Shown: piece after piece, positions 6,644 to 8,849 of the stretch
How the letters are laid out: each line of letters starts with the position of its first letter
How positions within the stretch are numbered: the first letter of the stretch is position 1
Assembly (NCBI GenBank): GCA_016866645.1
Contig: VGLX01000033.1
Coordinates: 1-8,849, forward strand
Reading direction: 5' to 3'
DNA: 8,849 nucleotides
DNA from: Candidatus Woesearchaeota archaeon
GTDB taxonomy: Archaea > Nanobdellota > Nanobdellia > SCGC-AAA011-G17 > VGLX01
The notes under the pieces: generated by a model
What the model was told of the DNA's origin: nothing
Seen by the model: only the letters and a program-made list of their open reading frames with translations
The model's database searches: none
Made by a program: the position numbers and the translations under genes

Positions 6644-7671
6644 CATCATATGACCTAGAACTCATCCTGGACAAGGAAGGCACTGAAGGACTGATGAAGG
6701 TTTATGAATCAATAGGGGAGCATGGCCCGCCTAAAAGCTCATGGACTCTTGGATTCTTAGAGAATGATTTCAAAAAGGAATACTTCCAAGCCAAGCTGGA
6801 CGAGGCTATCGCAAGCTTAGGGCTCGGCTCATTGTTCGATAACGAAATCAGAGGCTACGACGAGGACATCAAGACCAAGTTTTGCAGGAAAGCGTCATTC
6901 TTCAACGATACCTACCTGGCCGACAACAACTTCCAGGACTCTGCAGGATACGAGAACGTATCGCTAAACTCTGCTGTGAAAAACATGAAAAAGTCATACT
7001 TGCATATACAGACTACAGACCACTGCTCAGACGTGATAACCTTCAAGCATGCCCTGGACATAGCAAGCCTTAAAGGAAGCGCTAAGAAGATGGGAGAGCC
7101 CGACATCGAAAAGATCATAGAGGACTACAGCTCTACGCTCAAGACTTACACTTCCAACAAGAAGTTCATCAAGAAGTCCGAGTCAGACCAGCAGAACATA
7201 TTCGGCAAGACGTTGTCAAAGATCACTTCAGAATCATTAGAGGACGTCATGTCGTGCTACAAGTTCGACGACGCTAAGTCTAGAGAGTATTTCGAATCGT
7301 TAAAGGACAGGATTTTAGAGGTTAAAGAATCGCCATTCACCCTTATGTTCAATAACAACAAAAGGCATGGCTGGTTTTACGTCAAAAAGGGGCTGTGGAG
7401 TGTAAGCAGCGCTTTATCTGGTTTAGGCATGATAGCAGCGTATAGTGTCTTCTGGTACGGAGCTTTCAAAAGCGGGATATCATTCTCTAATTACCTCGCA
7501 GGAGGAGTATTAGGCGCTTCGGTTTACCTATTCGTTAAAGGAGGTTCAGCATGGAATAAGATCGTTGGAAAAATTGACGGGAAGATAAGCCAGAGGTTGA
7601 TAGTGAAGAACGAGCCGTTGAAGAAGAGCGTGATATCGCAGAAAAAGATATTCACAGAGCCTATGATATGA
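6640..7671 (+). CDS. Unrecognised protein with two C-terminal membrane segments
   Basis: Gene C encodes 343 aa and starts in an ATGA overlap with gene B, with GGAGG six bases upstream. I do not recognise a family. Residues 1-247 are soluble-looking, mostly helical and charged, with scattered Cys but no metal-binding pattern I would trust. Two hydrophobic segments follow at about 254-276 and 283-299, joined by a short loop, forming a hairpin in the membrane. Lys/Arg-rich flanks (KRHGWFYVKK before; a basic tail of about 40 residues after) place both ends in the cytosol. Being locked between the membrane ATPase-transglutaminase and the glycosylase gene suggests it is a partner of B, perhaps an anchor or adaptor for the soluble ATPase A. 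That role is an inference from position only. Confidence 0.85.
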   Translation: MTSYDLELILDKEGTEGLMKVYESIGEHGPPKSSWTLGFLENDFKKEYFQAKLDEAIASLGLGSLFDNEIRGYDEDIKTKFCRKASFFNDTYLADNNFQDSAGYENVSLNSAVKNMKKSYLHIQTTDHCSDVITFKHALDIASLKGSAKKMGEPDIEKIIEDYSSTLKTYTSNKKFIKKSESDQQNIFGKTLSKITSESLEDVMSCYKFDDAKSREYFESLKDRILEVKESPFTLMFNNNKRHGWFYVKKGLWSVSSALSGLGMIAAYSVFWYGAFKSGISFSNYLAGGVLGASVYLFVKGGSAWNKIVGKIDGKISQRLIVKNEPLKKSVISQKKIFTEPMI

Positions 7672-8342
7672 ATTCTGAAAAGATAAAACGAGGGTATAAG
7701 ATACTGTCTAAGGAGTACGGTAGCCAGGGCTGGTGGCCTATCATCGATACTAAATCTAGTTTGTCAGTGTATGATAAAAGGTTTCCGAAGAGGGAAAGAA
7801 GCAGTGAAGAAAAGTTCGAGATCTGCATAGGAGCGATACTAACGCAGAATACCAGCTGGCAGAATGTTGAAAAAGCCTTGATCAACCTAAAAAAGAACAA
7901 CCTGCTGTCTTTGAGTAAGCTAGAAAAAACTGATACTAAGAAAATCGCTCGGCTAATCAAGCCTTCAGGGTATTACAACCAGAAAGCGAAGAAAGTAAAA
8001 GAGCTGGTAAAATTCTTGAAGTCAGGCAAAGATATCAGCAGAGAGAACTTACTGTCAGTGTGGGGCGTTGGTCCTGAAACAGCAGATTCTATACTCTTAT
8101 ACGCTTACAATAAGCCAGTATTCGTTATAGACGCTTATACTAAAAGGATAATGAACCGGTTAGGGTTTGGGCAAGAGGATTATGGTGCCTTACAAGAATT
8201 GTTCATGAAGAACTTGCCGAAAGATGCTGTACTATATAATGAGTATCATGCTTTGATGGTCAGGCTAGCCAAGGATTTCTGCAGGACGGTTCCTGTTTGT
8301 GAATGTTGCCATTTAAGAACCATCTGTAAATGTAACTACTAG
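7668..8342 (+). CDS. Endonuclease III-related HhH-GPD DNA glycosylase with Fe-S motif (COG2231-like)
   Basis: Gene D encodes 224 aa, the usual length for this group, and begins in an ATGA overlap with gene C. It should remove damaged bases from DNA. AILTQNTSWQNV (56-67) matches the family's N-terminal helix. The helix-hairpin-helix is around 126-147 (VWGVGPETAD), with catalytic D155 in VFVIDAYTKR. The C-terminal cysteines C205-x5-C211-x2-C214-x5-C220 fit a [4Fe-4S] loop, with additional Cys at 213 and 222. Where E. coli Nth has its lyase Lys in the hairpin, this protein has E137, so it is probably a monofunctional glycosylase, like the alkyl-base enzymes MagIII or MpgII, rather than a bifunctional Nth. 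Its Shine-Dalgarno site is weak, so coupling to gene C is likely. The substrate base is not determinable here. Confidence 0.9.
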   Translation: MNSEKIKRGYKILSKEYGSQGWWPIIDTKSSLSVYDKRFPKRERSSEEKFEICIGAILTQNTSWQNVEKALINLKKNNLLSLSKLEKTDTKKIARLIKPSGYYNQKAKKVKELVKFLKSGKDISRENLLSVWGVGPETADSILLYAYNKPVFVIDAYTKRIMNRLGFGQEDYGALQELFMKNLPKDAVLYNEYHALMVRLAKDFCRTVPVCECCHLRTICKCNY

Positions 8343-8347
8343 TAGTT
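8334..8347. repeat. Perfect 14-bp palindrome at the end of the operon
   Basis: AACTACTAGTAGTT equals its own reverse complement and straddles the TAG stop of gene D. It ends 13 bases before the next promoter box. With no loop it is a poor hairpin and no T-run follows, so a dimeric regulator site for the downstream gene fits better than a terminator. Chance, or constraint from the last codons, is possible. Confidence 0.45.
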
Positions 8348-8359
8348 GGAAACAAAAAC

Positions 8360-8372
8360 AAAGGTTTAAATA
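8360..8372 (+). promoter_or_regulatory. Archaeal BRE/TATA promoter of the secreted-protein gene
   Basis: AAAGGTTTAAATA differs by one base from 1273-1285. At about 25 bases of spacing, transcription should begin near 8392-8398, giving a leader of around 20 bases that carries the Shine-Dalgarno site. Confidence 0.75.
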
Positions 8373-8403
8373 GTAAAGTGATATCCCCCATAATCGACAA
8401 GTA

Positions 8404-8409
8404 GGGGGT
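8404..8409 (+). promoter_or_regulatory. Shine-Dalgarno site of gene E
   Basis: GGGGGT lies five bases before the ATG at 8415 and fixes that start. The G-run can pair with CCCCC at 8385-8389 to make a short hairpin. The C-run is probably upstream of the predicted transcript start, so masking of the site would require an earlier start. Confidence 0.65.
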
Positions 8410-8414
8410 AAACT

Positions 8415-8849
8415 ATGAAACCACTAAAAAAAATTATATTCACAGCAGGGCTAGCAGCAACACTAGCATTGTCAGCGCCAAGCTTCACGAAAGCAGCATC
8501 ACCAGCAGACATAAACCTTCTAGTAGACACAGCTAAGAACGAGCAGACGTTAAAGAAAGATGACGAGGGAAACCTGATAAAAGCGCTAAAAGACGAAGAA
8601 AAGACAGGCAACCTAGAAAAAAACCTGTACTTCACCATATACCACAACCCCAACGGCGAAGTGTACAGGATATTCGTAACCCTAGACTACATAACCCATA
8701 ATGGGGAAGACGTTGATGTGAAACAATTCATCATAAGGGACGGCTATGAAGGGCCTTTAGACGGCAAGCCAGAAGCTGCAAAGCAAGAAAGGGTGTTCAT
8801 AAAAGAAGTCACGTTCACTTACGAGCATGAAGGAAAAGAAGTAACCGCA
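8415..8849 (+). CDS. Secreted protein of unknown function, N-terminal part
   Basis: Gene E gives the first 145 codons of a gene that runs off the right edge. The protein begins with a classical signal peptide: basic n-region (KPLKK), hydrophobic core at about 7-21, and a likely signal peptidase I site after TKA (25-27). There is no lipobox Cys, so a lipoprotein is unlikely. The mature part starts with a charged helical stretch (about 30-65) and continues with alternating hydrophobic and polar residues suggesting beta strands (LYFTIYHNP, VYRIFVTLDYI, VFIKEVTFTYEHE). I do not recognise a family. It has its own promoter and Shine-Dalgarno site, so it is not strictly part of the upstream operon. 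Being exported, it shares a compartment with the proposed transglutaminase domain of gene B. Confidence 0.85.
   Translation, partial: MKPLKKIIFTAGLAATLALSAPSFTKAASPADINLLVDTAKNEQTLKKDDEGNLIKALKDEEKTGNLEKNLYFTIYHNPNGEVYRIFVTLDYITHNGEDVDVKQFIIRDGYEGPLDGKPEAAKQERVFIKEVTFTYEHEGKEVTA

Noticed and set aside
6882..7073. Plus-strand ORF of 63 codons inside gene C
   Set aside because: It is out of frame within a gene that has its own start signals and membrane segments; no ribosome-binding site or motif supports it.
7668..8342. Gene D as a bifunctional endonuclease III (nth)
   Set aside because: The hairpin carries Glu (E137) where Nth has its lyase Lys, and the first cysteine spacing is x5, not x6; a COG2231-like monofunctional glycosylase fits better.
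8366..8653. Minus-strand ORF of 95 codons at the right end
   Set aside because: It runs antisense through the promoter and signal peptide region of gene E, which has a good TATA box and Shine-Dalgarno site.
1..8849. CRISPR array, tRNA or rRNA
   Set aside because: No regularly spaced direct repeats and no tRNA- or rRNA-like conserved segments were seen on either strand by eye.

Overview
The window looks archaeal, probably from a DPANN-type lineage (Woesearchaeota, Nanoarchaeota or similar); that placement is an inference. Two intergenic regions carry a BRE/TATA-like box of the form AAAGGTTTAWATA. Coding regions use ATA for Ile and AGA/AGG for Arg heavily. Ribosome-binding sites match the archaeal anti-Shine-Dalgarno (GGAGGTG, GGAGG, GGGGG). 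Long genes overlap by 4 to 8 bases.

Layout. Bases 1-203 are an A/C-rich flank with no assignable gene. Bases 204-1263 are a complete insertion sequence: 24-bp imperfect terminal inverted repeats (21 of 24 identical) enclose one zinc-ribbon DDE transposase, whose start is corrected here to the ATG at 321. Ten bases beyond the right repeat begins a strong archaeal promoter (1273-1287). It should drive a tightly packed four-gene operon, 1345-8342: (A) a soluble GHKL-fold ATPase; (B) a 1056-aa protein combining a GHKL domain, a membrane segment, an apparently extracytoplasmic transglutaminase-like Cys-His-Asp domain, a second membrane segment and a cytosolic tail; (C) an unrecognised protein with a soluble N-terminal part and two C-terminal membrane segments; (D) an endonuclease III-related HhH-GPD DNA glycosylase with a C-terminal iron-sulfur cluster motif. 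The A/B, B/C and C/D junctions overlap by 8, 4 and 4 bases, so translational coupling is likely. After a perfect 14-bp palindrome and a second promoter, a secreted protein (E) begins at 8415 and runs off the window.

The most interesting unit is A-B-C. It pairs a cytosolic GHKL ATPase with a membrane protein whose own GHKL domain sits inside the cell while its cysteine-hydrolase-like (transglutaminase-fold) domain sits outside. A and B share the GHKL boxes, a post-GHKL R-N-D/E motif and a C-terminal N-x2-HK motif. B therefore reads like an A-type ATPase interrupted by a TM-transglutaminase-TM cassette. A testable reading is an ATP-driven, Hsp90/MutL/MORC-like clamp made of A and B that controls an external protease or cross-linking activity, with C as a membrane partner. 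The DNA-repair-type enzyme D in the same transcript is unexpected. Whether the job is envelope remodelling, interaction with another cell, defence or something else cannot be decided from sequence alone.
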